The position numbers and the translations under genes were made by a program. A stretch of DNA of 64,000 nt from an uncultured Paracoccaceae bacterium (GTDB lineage Bacteria > Pseudomonadota > Alphaproteobacteria > Rhodobacterales > Rhodobacteraceae), in contig CANMPK010000002.1 of NCBI GenBank assembly GCA_947499725.1, positions 557,783 through 621,782 of the forward strand, written 5' to 3'. The number at the start of each line of letters is the position of its first letter. The stretch's first letter is position 1. Shown here one piece after another: positions 50,626-59,976 of this stretch. Under the pieces are notes generated by a model, which was not told the origin of the DNA, made no database searches, and saw only the letters and a list, made by a program, of their open reading frames with translations.

Positions 50626-51198
50626 CTAGCGGTTTGCGCCAGGCACCCAGAGGACGTCGTTCTGGCCGTTATCGTTGGCGATGCGGGCGGCGACGAAAAA
50701 CCAATCTGACAAACGGTTCAGATAGGTGATGACGTGTGGGTTTACCTCGGCGTGGGTGGATAGATCGGTGGCGAGGCGTTCGGCGCGGCGGGCCACGGTG
50801 CGGCAGACATGCAGTTGCGCCGATAGGGCAGAGCCGCCCGGTAGGATGAAACTGCGCAGTGGGTCTAGCGTGTCGTTCATCGCGTCGATCTCGGCTTCGA
50901 GGCGTTTGACCTGTTCTTCGACCATACGCAGGGGTGGGTATTCGGCCTCGGCGTCTTTGGTGATGTCTGGGCGGCAGAGGTCTGCACCGAGATCAAAGAG
51001 ATCGTTTTGGATGAGCGAAAGAAGCTGATCGATCTCGCCTTCTGCATGGAGGCGGGCGGTGCCGACGAAGGCGTTGAGTTCATCGCTGGTGCCATAGGCG
51101 TTGACGCGGGCGTCGTGTTTGGCGACGCGGTCGCCGTTGCCAAGCGCGGTTGTGCCTTTGTCGCCGGTGCGGGTGTAGATTTTGTTTAGAACAACCAT
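50626..51198 (-). CDS. Cob(I)yrinic acid a,c-diamide adenosyltransferase (PduO type)
   Basis: The 190-residue protein has the PduO/EutT-family ATP site TRTGDKGTTALGNGDRV (about 9-25) and the C-terminal helix block RRAERLATDL and YLNRLSDWFFVAARIAN. It adenosylates cob(I)alamin to coenzyme B12. It starts 1 bp after the small HIG1-like gene, so the two share a transcript. Coenzyme B12 would serve methylmalonyl-CoA or ethylmalonyl-CoA mutases elsewhere. Confidence 0.92.
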   Translation of the reverse strand: MVVLNKIYTRTGDKGTTALGNGDRVAKHDARVNAYGTSDELNAFVGTARLHAEGEIDQLLSLIQNDLFDLGADLCRPDITKDAEAEYPPLRMVEEQVKRLEAEIDAMNDTLDPLRSFILPGGSALSAQLHVCRTVARRAERLATDLSTHAEVNPHVITYLNRLSDWFFVAARIANDNGQNDVLWVPGANR

Positions 51199-51199
51199 A

Positions 51200-51403
51200 T
51201 CAGCTTCCTTTGCTGAACCAGACGAAGAGTAGGATCAGCACGACGGCAATAAACTGGGCTGCGATACGCAGGCGCATCAGTTTGTTGGCGTATTTGCGGT
51301 TAAAGTCGCCGCCTTTGGCGAAACCGCCGATGCCAACCATCAGGATGAAGGCCACGGCGAGAGATGCGATGGCGGCGATGATAAACAGCGGATCGTTGAG
51401 CAT
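51200..51403 (-). CDS. HIG1-like twin transmembrane protein
   Basis: The 67-residue protein has two hydrophobic helices (about 7-27 and 46-62) joined by a basic loop with GDFNRKYANKLMRLRI, the pattern of bacterial HIG1-domain proteins. Members in related bacteria and mitochondria associate with respiratory cytochrome complexes. It is the first gene of a pair with the cobalamin adenosyltransferase, an arrangement I recall from Rhodobacterales. AAGGAGAG is found before the ATG. Confidence 0.8.
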   Translation of the reverse strand: MLNDPLFIIAAIASLAVAFILMVGIGGFAKGGDFNRKYANKLMRLRIAAQFIAVVLILLFVWFSKGS

Positions 51404-51490
51404 GGGGCTCTCCTTATAGGGTCTTGCGCCCTAGATAGCGTGTTTGCGCGGTAAGGCGAGGGGCGATTTTGCCGCGTTCGGGAGATTGGA

Positions 51491-52321
51491 TCAACCTTTG
51501 GCGATCAGCCAGTCGAGCGCGCGTGTCGGGAAGAGGCGGCGCAGGGCGCCCATGAGGTAGGTCGGCGTGGTGACGTAATAGCGTGGGCGCGGGGTGCTGG
51601 AGGTGAGCGCGTGCAGCAGCTTTTTGGTGACGGCTACTGGGGGCAGTTCGAAAGCGTCTTTGCCGCGATCTTCGTAGAGACGTTTGAGTAGGCTGTCCTC
51701 GTATTGCGCGGCGCGGGGGGAGTTTTTCCAGTCGATCCAACGTTCAAAATGCGGGATGGAATTGACGCGGATTTTGGAGGTGACAGGACCCGGCTCGATC
51801 AAGACGATATGCAGCGGTGTGTCGCGCATTTCGATGCGCAGCACGTCTGTGAGCCCTTCGAGGGCGTATTTGGAACTGACATAAGCGCCGCGCCAGCGGG
51901 CGGGGACGAAGCCCAGCACGGATGAGTTATTGATGATGCGCCCATGGCCTTGCGCGCGCATCACGGGGATGATTTGGCGGGTGAGTTCGTGCCAGCCGAA
52001 AACATTGCCTTCAAAGATACTGCGCAGCGCATCTGTGGGCAGGTCTTCCACGGCGCCCGGAATGGCGAAAGCGCCGTTGTTGAACATGGCGTCCAGCGTG
52101 CCGCCGGTGGCGGAAAGGACTTCGGCCAGACCTTCGGTGATGGTTTGCGTGTCTTGGTAATCGATGCGCGGGCTTTCAAAGCCGAGGTCTTTCATCTTGT
52201 CGCAATCGGCTTGTTGGCGGCACGCGGCAAAGACGCGCCAGCCTGCTTTTTGCAAGCCGAGCGCGGCGTCGTAACCGATGCCGGAGGAGCAGCCTGTGAT
52301 GAGGATAGATTTCTGTGTCAT
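51491..52321 (-). CDS. Short-chain dehydrogenase/reductase
   Basis: The 276-residue SDR has the nucleotide motif TGCSSGIGYDAA (about 8-19), NNGAF (in place of NNAG), the catalytic Ser in NNSSVLGFV and Tyr/Lys in YVSSKYALEG. Its N-terminal basic residues after the glycine motif (CRQQAD) suggest NADP(H). The ATG at 52321 opens the motif at normal distance, so a start 7 codons upstream is less likely. The substrate is unknown. No operon partners. Confidence 0.87.
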   Translation of the reverse strand: MTQKSILITGCSSGIGYDAALGLQKAGWRVFAACRQQADCDKMKDLGFESPRIDYQDTQTITEGLAEVLSATGGTLDAMFNNGAFAIPGAVEDLPTDALRSIFEGNVFGWHELTRQIIPVMRAQGHGRIINNSSVLGFVPARWRGAYVSSKYALEGLTDVLRIEMRDTPLHIVLIEPGPVTSKIRVNSIPHFERWIDWKNSPRAAQYEDSLLKRLYEDRGKDAFELPPVAVTKKLLHALTSSTPRPRYYVTTPTYLMGALRRLFPTRALDWLIAKG

Positions 52322-52482
52322 GTCTGCTCGCTGATTTGCCAAGGGTCTTTGCGCGCAGATTAGGCTGGGGGAGGGCTGTGGTGCAATGGGGCGTTGGCTT
52401 CGGTGAAAAGGGACTAGGAAAAATGTGATGGGTCTCTAACGTGGCGCGTGTGGGTTGAGGCCGTCTTGAAAGGGGTTTTGAG

Positions 52483-53172
52483 ATGTATCAGGTTTATTTG
52501 GGTGATTATGCCTATTCGTCTTGGTCCTTGCGGGCGTGGCTGTTGTTTCGGCATTTCGATTTGCCGATGCAGGTGCGGCCTGTGGAATTGATCCCTGGGA
52601 CGGTGGCAGATCAGATGGCGGATATGCCACTGGCGCGGTTTGTGCCGTCGATGATTGCGCCGGATGGCACGCAGGTGAGCGATAGTGTGGCGATTGCCGA
52701 AGAGCTGGCGAGCCGGCATCCAGAGGCGGGGCTGTGGCCGGAGGATCCAAAGCTGCGGGGCTTGGCGCGTACTTTGGTGGCCGAGATGCATGTGGGGTTT
52801 GGTGCGCTGCGCAATGAATGCGCGATGAACCTGTTTCAGGCCTATGATTGGTCTGCGCCTTCCAAGGGTGTTTTGGCGGATGTGCAGCGGCTTGAGCTGT
52901 TGTGGGCCGCGGCACGGGAAGCCTCTGGCGGGCAGGGGGCTTGGTTGTTTGGGCGGTATTCAATTGCCGATGCGTTTTATGCGCCGGTGGCTTTGCGGAT
53001 TGCGGGGTATAATCTGCCCGTGTCTGAGGCGGCGAAGGCCTATGTGAACACCCATCTGGCGGATGGGCATTTTCAGGCGTGGCGCGATGAGGCTTTGGCG
53101 AAGGGCGTACAGAAAGAGGATTATCTGTATGACTATCCGAAAGCGGATTGGCCGTTTGACGGGCTGGTTTAA
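52483..53172 (+). CDS. Glutathione S-transferase family protein
   Basis: The 229-residue protein has a thioredoxin-like N-half (about 1-80, YAYSSWSLRAWLLFRHF with an SSWSLR active-site-like loop; VPSMIAPDGTQVSDSVAIAEEL as the glutathione site, split) and a helical C-half with LFGRYSIADAFYAPV, the N-capping motif. It is the type of GST often annotated GstA-like or of unknown substrate. It is followed by a strong terminator and is expressed alone. Confidence 0.87.
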   Translation: MYQVYLGDYAYSSWSLRAWLLFRHFDLPMQVRPVELIPGTVADQMADMPLARFVPSMIAPDGTQVSDSVAIAEELASRHPEAGLWPEDPKLRGLARTLVAEMHVGFGALRNECAMNLFQAYDWSAPSKGVLADVQRLELLWAAAREASGGQGAWLFGRYSIADAFYAPVALRIAGYNLPVSEAAKAYVNTHLADGHFQAWRDEALAKGVQKEDYLYDYPKADWPFDGLV

Positions 53173-53182
53173 GGACACAAAA

Positions 53183-53216
53183 AAACCGCCGCTTGCGAGG
53201 CAAGCGACGGTTTGGA
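53183..53216. terminator. Terminator between GST gene and SH3-domain gene
   Basis: A 14-bp stem with one C-T mismatch (53183-53196 with 53200-53213, arms start AAACCG and end CGGTTT) follows a run of A and precedes TTTGG. It sits between convergent genes and probably serves both. Confidence 0.82.
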
Positions 53217-53244
53217 TGTACTGAAAAGACTTTAAAAATTCAGA

Positions 53245-53832
53245 TTAGTTTTTTGTGAGCAGGCGCTCTGCCATCCATCCGATTTGCCCTGTGGACAGCA
53301 CTTGCAATTGCACCCAGCCATTGCCTGGCACCTCTAGGACTTCGACTTCGGTATTGCGGGCCAAAGTGGCGATCACGCCATTGTTCGTGCTTGGGCCGCT
53401 GCGCATGTTGACCCGAGACCCATCTACGCGGCGGAAATCGAGGCCTGTTGCGCTGGACAATGTTTGTGCGCCAAGCGTTTGTTGCGCTGCAAGGCTTTCA
53501 GAGGTTGGGCCAAGTTTTGTAAGTTCTGATTTTGGTGTGGGTTGCACGCTGCCAACGAGGCTTGGCGTGACTGCGGCCAGCACGACATCTGCTTCTGCCG
53601 CTTGGGCGAGAGGTTGCGCGGCTGGGTTGTCTTGGCTTTGAGACACTTGTGTTGTTGGCACCTGAGCGGCCACATCTTCTGAGCGTGGCGCGACGAAAAT
53701 CGTTTCTTCGGCCTGCGCGATTTGCTCTGCCTCTGGGGCGCGATTGACTTTTGGCTCGAAGTCCGAGCCTCCGCTGAGCTCGTAAAAGGCCCAGCCCATA
53801 AATAAAAACGTTAGAACGATGAACTTCTTCAC
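53245..53832 (-). CDS. SH3-domain envelope protein
   Basis: The 195-residue protein begins at a GTG (53832) with GGGGAC upstream, giving KKFIVLTFLFMGWAFYEL as a membrane anchor (about 3-18). A long low-complexity middle (about 25-130, rich in Ala, Gln, Ser, Pro) leads to a C-terminal bacterial SH3 domain (about 132-193), with VNMRSGPSTNNGVIATLARN and GWVQLQVLSTGQIGWMAERLL (split). Such domains bind peptidoglycan. It is divergent from parC. Exact role unknown. Confidence 0.82.
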   Translation of the reverse strand: MKKFIVLTFLFMGWAFYELSGGSDFEPKVNRAPEAEQIAQAEETIFVAPRSEDVAAQVPTTQVSQSQDNPAAQPLAQAAEADVVLAAVTPSLVGSVQPTPKSELTKLGPTSESLAAQQTLGAQTLSSATGLDFRRVDGSRVNMRSGPSTNNGVIATLARNTEVEVLEVPGNGWVQLQVLSTGQIGWMAERLLTKN

Positions 53833-53982
53833 TGGAATGTCCCCACACACCCAAGGGTGATACCCTTAAAAACCTTAATCAAAACACTATCATGAATTCG
53901 AGACTGCCGTCTGGCGGAAAAAAACCGCCGTTTTCCCCGTAACTTTCTTGTCTGGGTAAATCCAGCCCTGTATCACAACTAT

Positions 53983-56292
53983 ATGAACGATATTGTTGAC
54001 GACGAAGACACGCCATCTCACGACATTGCAGAGCCGTTGCGCCGCGCGATTGGGGACCGTTATCTGACCTACGCGCTGAGTACGATTATGCACCGTGCTT
54101 TGCCGGATGCGCGGGATGGATTGAAGCCTGTGCATCGTCGCATTTTGTATGCGATGAACCGCCTTAAGTTGGCGAGTAACGGGAAATTCCTGAAGTCTGC
54201 GAAAATCTCTGGCGACACGATGGGGGATTTCCACCCGCATGGTGATGCTGCGATTTATGACGCGATGGCGCGTTTGGCGCAGGATTTTGCCGTGCGCTAT
54301 CCGCTGGTGGATGGTCAGGGGAACTTTGGCAATATCGACGGGGATAACCCTGCGGCCTCGCGTTACACTGAAGCGCGCATGACCTTTGTGGCGGAAGCCA
54401 TGTTGAATGGTCTGGATGAAAACGCCGTTGATTTCCGAGACAACTATGATGGTCGTCTGACCGAGCCGGTTGTGTTGCCGGCGGAGTTTCCTTCGCTGTT
54501 GGCCAATGGCGCGGCAGGGATTGCGGTTGGTATGGCGACCAACATTCCGCCGCATAACATTGCCGAGCTGGTGGATGCTTGTTTGCATCTGATCAAAACG
54601 CCAGATGCGCGTGATGATACCTTGCTGAATTATGTGCCGGGGCCGGATTTCCCGACCGGCGGCGTGATCGTAGAGCCGAAAGAGAATATCGCCAACGCCT
54701 ATAGCACGGGTCGTGGATCGTTCCGCCTGCGCTGTAAGTGGGAGGTGGAAGACCTGGGCCGTGGTCAGTGGCAGGTGGTTGTCACTGAGATTCCGTATCA
54801 GGTGCAGAAGTCGAAGCTGATCGAAAAGATCGCCGAGCTGATCCAAGCGAAGAAAGTGCCGATCTTGGCCGATATTCGCGATGAATCTGCAGATGATATT
54901 CGCCTGATTTTGGAGCCGAAGTCGAAGAACGTCGATCCAGAGATTTTGATGGGCATGATGTTTAAGTCCAGCGACCTTGAGGTGCGCTTTAGCTTGAATA
55001 TGAACGTGCTGATCGATGGGGTGACGCCAAAGGTTTGCAGCATGAAAGAAGTGCTGCAGGCGTTCTTGGATCACCGCCGTGAGGTGTTGAAGCGTCGGTC
55101 TGTGCATCGGGTCGAAAAGATCGACCACCGTCTGGAAGTGTTGGAAGGTTTCATCATTGCCTTCCTCAATCTGGATCGTGTGATTGATATTATCCGCTAT
55201 GACGATGCGCCGAAGGCGGCGTTGATGGCAGAAGAGTGGGGCGGGGATTTTGCCCGTGCCACATCTGAAGCGGACTATAAGTCTCCGTTGCCTGCCAAGG
55301 GTGAGGGCGAGCTGACCGAGGTTCAGGCCGAAGCGATCCTGAACATGCGTCTGCGCAGCTTGCGCCGTCTGGAAGAGATGGAGCTGGTGAAAGAGCGTGA
55401 TGCGCTGATGGAAGAACGCGCTGGGCTGGAAGATTTGCTGGCCAGCGATGATCTGCAATGGGCGCGTATTGCTGAGCAGCTGAAAGAGACCAAGAAGACC
55501 TTCGGCAAGGAATTTGACGGCGGCGCGCGCCGGACGCAGTTTGCGGAAGCCGGTGAAATCGAAGATGTGCCGATTGAGGCCATGATCGATAAAGAACCGA
55601 TCACGGTGGTCTGCTCTGAAATGGGTTGGATCCGCGCCATGTCAGGCCATATCGATCTGACGCGTGAGTTGAAGTTCAAGGATGGCGATGGGCCTAGGTT
55701 CATTTTCCATGCGGAAACCACGGATCGCTTGTTGGTGTTCGGCACGAACGGGCGTTTCTATACGGTTTCGGCCAGCAGCCTGCCCGGTGGGCGCGGCATG
55801 GGTGAGCCGTTGCGTTTGATGGTGGACCTGCCAAATGAAGCTGAGATCGTGGATATCTTCACGCATCAGGCGGATCGCAAGTTGATCGTGGCGTCGACTG
55901 CCGGTGATGGTTTCGTGGTGAATGAAAGCGATGTGATCGCGCAGACGCGGACCGGTAAACAAGTGCTGAACGTCAAAGGAGACGTGAAAGCCTTGGTCTG
56001 TAAGCCTGTGGCAGGGGATGCTGTTGCCTGTGTGGGTGAGAACCGCAAGGTGCTGGTGTTCGCCATTGATGAGCTGCCCGAAATGGGTCGCGGCAAGGGC
56101 GTGCGTTTGCAGAAGTACAAAGATGGCGGGCTGAGTGATGCCACGACCTTTGTTCTGGAAGAAGGCCTGAGTTGGAAAGACCCAGCGGGGCGCACGCGCA
56201 GCGAAACCGAGCTGGCCGAATGGACCGGCAAGCGGGCCGGCACCGGGCGGATGGCGCCGAGGGGCTTCCCGAGGGACAACAAGTTTAACTGA
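53983..56292 (+). CDS. parC: DNA topoisomerase IV subunit A
   Basis: The 769-residue type-IIA topoisomerase subunit relinks DNA strands to unlink chromosomes. [20 protein letters not shown] near the N-terminus, [19 protein letters not shown] (about 84-102, quinolone region) and the catalytic Tyr in [10 protein letters not shown] are visible. The length and the weak C-terminal wheel ([15 protein letters not shown]) indicate ParC rather than GyrA. At the positions of E. coli ParC Ser80/Glu84 it has Ala and Asp. The ATG at 53983 has no clear Shine-Dalgarno. No parE is adjacent. Confidence 0.93.
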   Translation: MNDIVDDEDTPSHDIAEPLRRAIGDRYLTYALSTIMHRALPDARDGLKPVHRRILYAMNRLKLASNGKFLKSAKISGDTMGDFHPHGDAAIYDAMARLAQDFAVRYPLVDGQGNFGNIDGDNPAASRYTEARMTFVAEAMLNGLDENAVDFRDNYDGRLTEPVVLPAEFPSLLANGAAGIAVGMATNIPPHNIAELVDACLHLIKTPDARDDTLLNYVPGPDFPTGGVIVEPKENIANAYSTGRGSFRLRCKWEVEDLGRGQWQVVVTEIPYQVQKSKLIEKIAELIQAKKVPILADIRDESADDIRLILEPKSKNVDPEILMGMMFKSSDLEVRFSLNMNVLIDGVTPKVCSMKEVLQAFLDHRREVLKRRSVHRVEKIDHRLEVLEGFIIAFLNLDRVIDIIRYDDAPKAALMAEEWGGDFARATSEADYKSPLPAKGEGELTEVQAEAILNMRLRSLRRLEEMELVKERDALMEERAGLEDLLASDDLQWARIAEQLKETKKTFGKEFDGGARRTQFAEAGEIEDVPIEAMIDKEPITVVCSEMGWIRAMSGHIDLTRELKFKDGDGPRFIFHAETTDRLLVFGTNGRFYTVSASSLPGGRGMGEPLRLMVDLPNEAEIVDIFTHQADRKLIVASTAGDGFVVNESDVIAQTRTGKQVLNVKGDVKALVCKPVAGDAVACVGENRKVLVFAIDELPEMGRGKGVRLQKYKDGGLSDATTFVLEEGLSWKDPAGRTRSETELAEWTGKRAGTGRMAPRGFPRDNKFN

Positions 56293-56298
56293 TACCAG

Positions 56299-56332
56299 AA
56301 CCCGAAGTGCAAGCTTCGGGTTTTGTCTTTTT
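56299..56332 (+). terminator. Terminator after parC
   Basis: A 9-bp stem AACCCGAAG/CTTCGGGTT (56299-56307, 56314-56322) with a 6-nt loop is followed by TTTGTCTTTTT. Clear rho-independent form. Confidence 0.9.
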
Positions 56333-56353
56333 AGGGCAGTGTAAGGCGGCGTA

Positions 56354-56851
56354 ATGGATTGGAATGCTTTGGCAGATTGGGCATGGGCGCGGCATCATAA
56401 CGAGCTGAGCTGGCACATCCGCCCTTTGATCATTCTGGCCTTCTGCGCGGTGGCTTGGTTTCGGCGACCTGTGTTGGTGGTGTTGGTTGGTGTGTTCTTT
56501 CCACTGAGCGCCGTGGTGTTTCCTGCGCCTGATGTGCCCAAGCCCTATGTGGTAGAGTTTTTGGCCCAAGAACGTGCTTTCCTAGAGGGGATGTCGCTTT
56601 GGCAAGGCGTGGGCTTTGTGGTGCTGGTGGTGCTGTTTCTGGCGGCTTTGGCCGCTGCCTTATGGAGGCGCAGTTTTTGGATGGGTGTGCTGGTGGCCAA
56701 TATGGGCGGGGTAATCAAGATGGTCAGCAGCTTGGCCCTGTGGGGCGAGGCCGGACAGGCGGTGATTGTGCCAACGGTTTTGACCGCTTTGGTGTTTAAT
56801 GGCGTCGCTTTGGCGGTGTGGTGGTTTGCTTTAAGGGGCCGCTCTGATTAG
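56354..56851 (+). CDS. Hypothetical four-helix membrane protein
   Basis: The 165-residue protein has hydrophobic segments at about 22-36, 39-56, 83-104 and 138-160, with a conserved-looking WHIRPL start and PDVPKPYVVEFLAQE loop. Nothing identifies a family. It starts 22 bp beyond the parC terminator, so it probably has its own promoter or relies on read-through. Confidence 0.65.
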   Translation: MDWNALADWAWARHHNELSWHIRPLIILAFCAVAWFRRPVLVVLVGVFFPLSAVVFPAPDVPKPYVVEFLAQERAFLEGMSLWQGVGFVVLVVLFLAALAAALWRRSFWMGVLVANMGGVIKMVSSLALWGEAGQAVIVPTVLTALVFNGVALAVWWFALRGRSD

Positions 56852-56931
56852 GCGGTTGTCATCTGAAAGCTTTGCCCACAGGTGATCCGGCACAGTGCCG
56901 GATCTGTCGGGCGGATGCTGCTGTCTGAGAT

Positions 56932-57678
56932 TTAGCGCGCGATTTGCGAGACCTCTGATGCGGATAGATTTGCGCCTGATAGCAGGGCAGAGAGGCTCAT
57001 CTTTTTACGTTTTTTCAGCACGAATGGGATTTGCCCGCTGGCAAGGTCAAAGGGGTCGCCTTGCAACATATGCGTGATGGAGCGCAGGTTGGATGACAAC
57101 GGCGCGCATTCCCATGCATAGCCGACAACGCCTGTCGCTGGGTTTATGCCTGCGGACTTATATCGGTGGCAGATTTCCGTTTGTCCGTTGGTTGTTTGCG
57201 TTTTTGCCTGACCTGCAAGGCTGCGGGTGTTGGTTGGATACCAAAGGTAAACCTGACCGTCAGCTTGGCGGTATTCGACCTGTGTGCCGTGGAATGAATC
57301 GTAGTGAACGGATGTGTTTCCCGCGAGGGCTTTTGGCAGCGCGTCAGTTGGGGCTTGCAAATAGCCCGTCGGTTGGGCGTTGGCTGCGCCAAGTCGCAGG
57401 ATGATCCAAGCGCTTTGTTGGCCAACAACGGTTGCGCCTTCGGCTTGGCGATCCTCAATCGCGCCGATTTCGTGGTTCGGGCAGGCGATCAGGGTGCTGT
57501 TCTTTTGCACATAGGATTTGACGACATCCGTAGGCTGGATGATTTGGCAAACATCCGCATCTGTGGGGTAGGGGCGCAGAGGTGAGAGCCCGCTGTCTTC
57601 TGGTGGCGTATAGGGCGCTGAGGATTGGCAGGCTGCGAGTAGGGTGACGCAGGCGAGGCTTAGAAATGCGGTCTTCAT
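56932..57678 (-). CDS. Lipoprotein of unknown function
   Basis: The 248-residue protein starts at ATG 57678 with a lipoprotein signal (lipobox LLAAC, Cys at about residue 17), so it is anchored in the outer or inner membrane facing the periplasm. The mature part has three further cysteines (VCQII, LIACP, EICHRY and WECAP) and no recognised domain; RPYPTDADVCQI is its most distinctive block. It is followed by a Lys-rich KKRKKMSLSALL near the C-terminus. No partner gene is evident. Confidence 0.7.
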   Translation of the reverse strand: MKTAFLSLACVTLLAACQSSAPYTPPEDSGLSPLRPYPTDADVCQIIQPTDVVKSYVQKNSTLIACPNHEIGAIEDRQAEGATVVGQQSAWIILRLGAANAQPTGYLQAPTDALPKALAGNTSVHYDSFHGTQVEYRQADGQVYLWYPTNTRSLAGQAKTQTTNGQTEICHRYKSAGINPATGVVGYAWECAPLSSNLRSITHMLQGDPFDLASGQIPFVLKKRKKMSLSALLSGANLSASEVSQIAR

Positions 57679-57738
57679 CGAAAATGTCCTTGGGTGCAAT
57701 ACACGCACTTTGTCGATGAGGTGCTGTTATGGCAAGCC

Positions 57739-58203
57739 TTAACCGTGCTCGATCAACAAGTGCTTGCTGGGGCTGCGGTTGATGAATTCGTCTTCGATCC
57801 AGCGCAGGACGCGGCGTTGGCCGCCGAAGGGGACCATGTCGATGGCCTCGGCGATGCTGACCCATCTGTGGTCGCTGTGTTCTGCGTTGAGCGTGACGGT
57901 GGCCTGTGGGTCGACATAGGCCAGAAAGACCGGCGCCATGGTGATGGCATCGCGGTCAGGTTCGTAGAATTGCTCGCAAATGTCGGCGGAGTAGAAGGTG
58001 GTTGGCGTGAGGCCGGTTTCTTCGTGCAGCTCGCGCAGGGCGGCTTGCCATGCGGTTTCGCCTTCCTCGATTTTGCCAGCGACTTGGCACCACTCACCCA
58101 CAAGGGTGTCGGTGCGTTTGAGCAAGAGGACTTCGGGACGGCCAGCCACTTGGCGCATGGCGACCAGCGAGATGATGAAGGCGCGGATGGGGATCTCTGG
58201 CAT
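57739..58203 (-). CDS. Nudix hydrolase
   Basis: The 154-residue protein shows a full Nudix box, GKIEEGE followed by RELHEETG, in the region 41-65, which holds the metal for nucleoside-diphosphate-linked hydrolysis. VLLLKRTDTLVGEWCQVAG precedes it, and HRWVSIAEA is a typical late block. Substrate is not predictable: dNTP sanitation or a dihydroneopterin triphosphate-like role are both possible. It stands 65 bp after the YHYH gene on the same strand. Confidence 0.9.
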   Translation of the reverse strand: MPEIPIRAFIISLVAMRQVAGRPEVLLLKRTDTLVGEWCQVAGKIEEGETAWQAALRELHEETGLTPTTFYSADICEQFYEPDRDAITMAPVFLAYVDPQATVTLNAEHSDHRWVSIAEAIDMVPFGGQRRVLRWIEDEFINRSPSKHLLIEHG

Positions 58204-58268
58204 GGGGCACTCTTACGCAAAAGGGGATGGCCTATGCGTAAGAGGTTTTGCGGGTCTGGCCAAGGGGG

Positions 58269-59231
58269 TTAGCGGCAGTATTCGCCGCTGTGGGTTTGGC
58301 CGCCGTTTGTGACGGTTTGGGTTTCAAAGTCATAACAGCCGGATGTGCCAGAGGGCGTGTAGCTGATGAAGTAGTCTGAGCCTTGGTAGCTGTAGCTCAT
58401 GCGGCCGCCACCGTTTTCGAACTGTTGGAACACAAGATCTTCCACGCCACCTTTGGGAGGGCGGCCTGCCGCTGCGCCGCCGCCGGATGCCGCTGAGAGT
58501 GGGCGTACACGCGGGAGGCGGTTGAAGTTGGGGACTTCGCCCATGAGGCATTGCACGATGTAAGGGGCTTCGGTTGAGGTGTGGTAGCGATAGCCGAAGG
58601 TGTCGTCTGCTTGGCCGTTGCAGATGTCGAGATCGCCAAGCTGGATGGGGCTGCCATCGGGATTGTCGTCGCCATAGATGGGGAAGCCGTCAAAGGCCCA
58701 GCCGATGATGGGGTTGTCGTCGCGGTTGTCCATCTGGTCGATCATGCAGGTGGGTTTGACGTGGTAGTGGTAATCATCGCCGCGCCCTGCGTGGCCACCG
58801 CAGACATCCAGCTGGCCGGTTTGCCATGTGTCGTGGCGGGCTTGGTGGTGGGCGAGATCGTCTTGGCTCATTTCGCCGCCAGCGGTGTAATCGTAGATCG
58901 GCACGCCATTCACGGCCACGCCAAGAGCCGCATCGCGGGTGAGGGGTGTTGTGCCAAGGGTGGGCGATAGAATGATGGGGGCGGCATAGTCTGCGGGCAC
59001 GGGCACCTGTTCGTTGGTGCCGGTGATGCCAGTCATGAGCGTGTGGTCTGGATAGGTGTCAGAGGCGATCAGCGCATGGCCGTTTTGGCATGTCACAGAA
59101 ACGCTGTCATCAAAGCCTGCGTCAGAGACGGATTGCTGCACGGCGGTGCAATGGTCGTCATGGGCGCTGGCGGTTTGTGCGGCGCTGATGCCGAAAAGGG
59201 CCATCAAGAAGATCGGGGGGAGCTGTTTCAT
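58269..59231 (-). CDS. Secreted YHYH-domain protein
   Basis: The 320-residue protein starts at ATG 59231 with a Sec signal peptide (ending QTASA) and contains the YHYH motif in GDDYHYHVKPTC (about 156-167), plus GWAFDGFPIYGD. These are hallmarks of the YHYH domain (PF14240), whose histidines are thought to bind metal. A C-terminal tail (about 240-320) has a Gly/Ala-rich linker and a small domain with two cysteines. It is 32 bp behind another secreted protein gene and likely co-transcribed. Function not known. Confidence 0.82.
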   Translation of the reverse strand: MKQLPPIFLMALFGISAAQTASAHDDHCTAVQQSVSDAGFDDSVSVTCQNGHALIASDTYPDHTLMTGITGTNEQVPVPADYAAPIILSPTLGTTPLTRDAALGVAVNGVPIYDYTAGGEMSQDDLAHHQARHDTWQTGQLDVCGGHAGRGDDYHYHVKPTCMIDQMDNRDDNPIIGWAFDGFPIYGDDNPDGSPIQLGDLDICNGQADDTFGYRYHTSTEAPYIVQCLMGEVPNFNRLPRVRPLSAASGGGAAAGRPPKGGVEDLVFQQFENGGGRMSYSYQGSDYFISYTPSGTSGCYDFETQTVTNGGQTHSGEYCR

Positions 59232-59263
59232 TGGATGGCCCTTTTGGTGCTTATTGAGGAGGC

Positions 59264-59905
59264 TTATTGAACCGTCAGGCGGCAGAGCACTGTGTTGGTT
59301 TGCTCGAGGTCTGGACCCCAGATCAGCTCTGCGGCGCTGTCCCATGAAATGCGATCATAGCCGTCTTTCGGGCTGACCTGACTTTCAGAGTAGATGTCTG
59401 CTGCGGCCCAGCCAGAGGCATCGAAATCGGCTGTGTCCCAACCGGCTGGTTCGTCATTGATTTCAAAACCGCATGCGCCTTCGCCCGCGACAGGGTCGTT
59501 GACGCTTTCGCAGGATTTATCGAGCGGTGCGGTGTGGGTGACGAAACACTGCCAGTCGTCGTTAGACACAACAACGGTTTGACCAGCGCTGTCTTTGATT
59601 TGAACGATCACACCACCGTCGCCCATTTGTTGACGGCGGGAGCCGATGTATTCGAGGCCCGTGTCGTTTTCTTTGAAGTCTTTCGCGACGAGGCCAATGG
59701 TGAAAGGTTTTTCGGCGTCGAAGGTGAAGCTTTCGGCGTTGAAGGAGCGCTCTGTTGTGATGGAGACGCTGTCTTCTGCGACTTGTGTGCCGTTGATGCG
59801 CATTTCAAACCAATTGTCCGCCCAAACATCTGCGGAATAGGTTTCAGCGAGACCCATTGCTGGCAGGGCGGCGATGAGGGTTGCGGCGGTGAGTGTGTGT
59901 TTCAT
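59264..59905 (-). CDS. Secreted protein next to YHYH gene
   Basis: The 213-residue protein has a Sec signal peptide (MKHTLTAATLIAALPAMGLA) and a mature portion rich in Trp, Asp and aromatic residues (YSADVWADNWFEMRINGTQV; WQCFVTH; WAAADIYSE). The jelly-roll-like pattern with DNWFEMRING at the start resembles carbohydrate-binding or galactose-binding modules, but no family is certain. Three to four cysteines could form disulfides. It is directly upstream of the YHYH gene, so a joint envelope role is likely. Confidence 0.7.
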   Translation of the reverse strand: MKHTLTAATLIAALPAMGLAETYSADVWADNWFEMRINGTQVAEDSVSITTERSFNAESFTFDAEKPFTIGLVAKDFKENDTGLEYIGSRRQQMGDGGVIVQIKDSAGQTVVVSNDDWQCFVTHTAPLDKSCESVNDPVAGEGACGFEINDEPAGWDTADFDASGWAAADIYSESQVSPKDGYDRISWDSAAELIWGPDLEQTNTVLCRLTVQ

Positions 59906-59976
59906 GGAAGCGTCCTTTCATCCGTGTTGAGGATAATACGGGAGCTTTCTGCATTTCCGTCGCAGTTTTTTGCCTT

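Noticed and set aside
53890..55458. 522-codon open frame opposite parC
   Set aside because: Antisense shadow of parC, with Gln/His/Arg-rich low-complexity composition.
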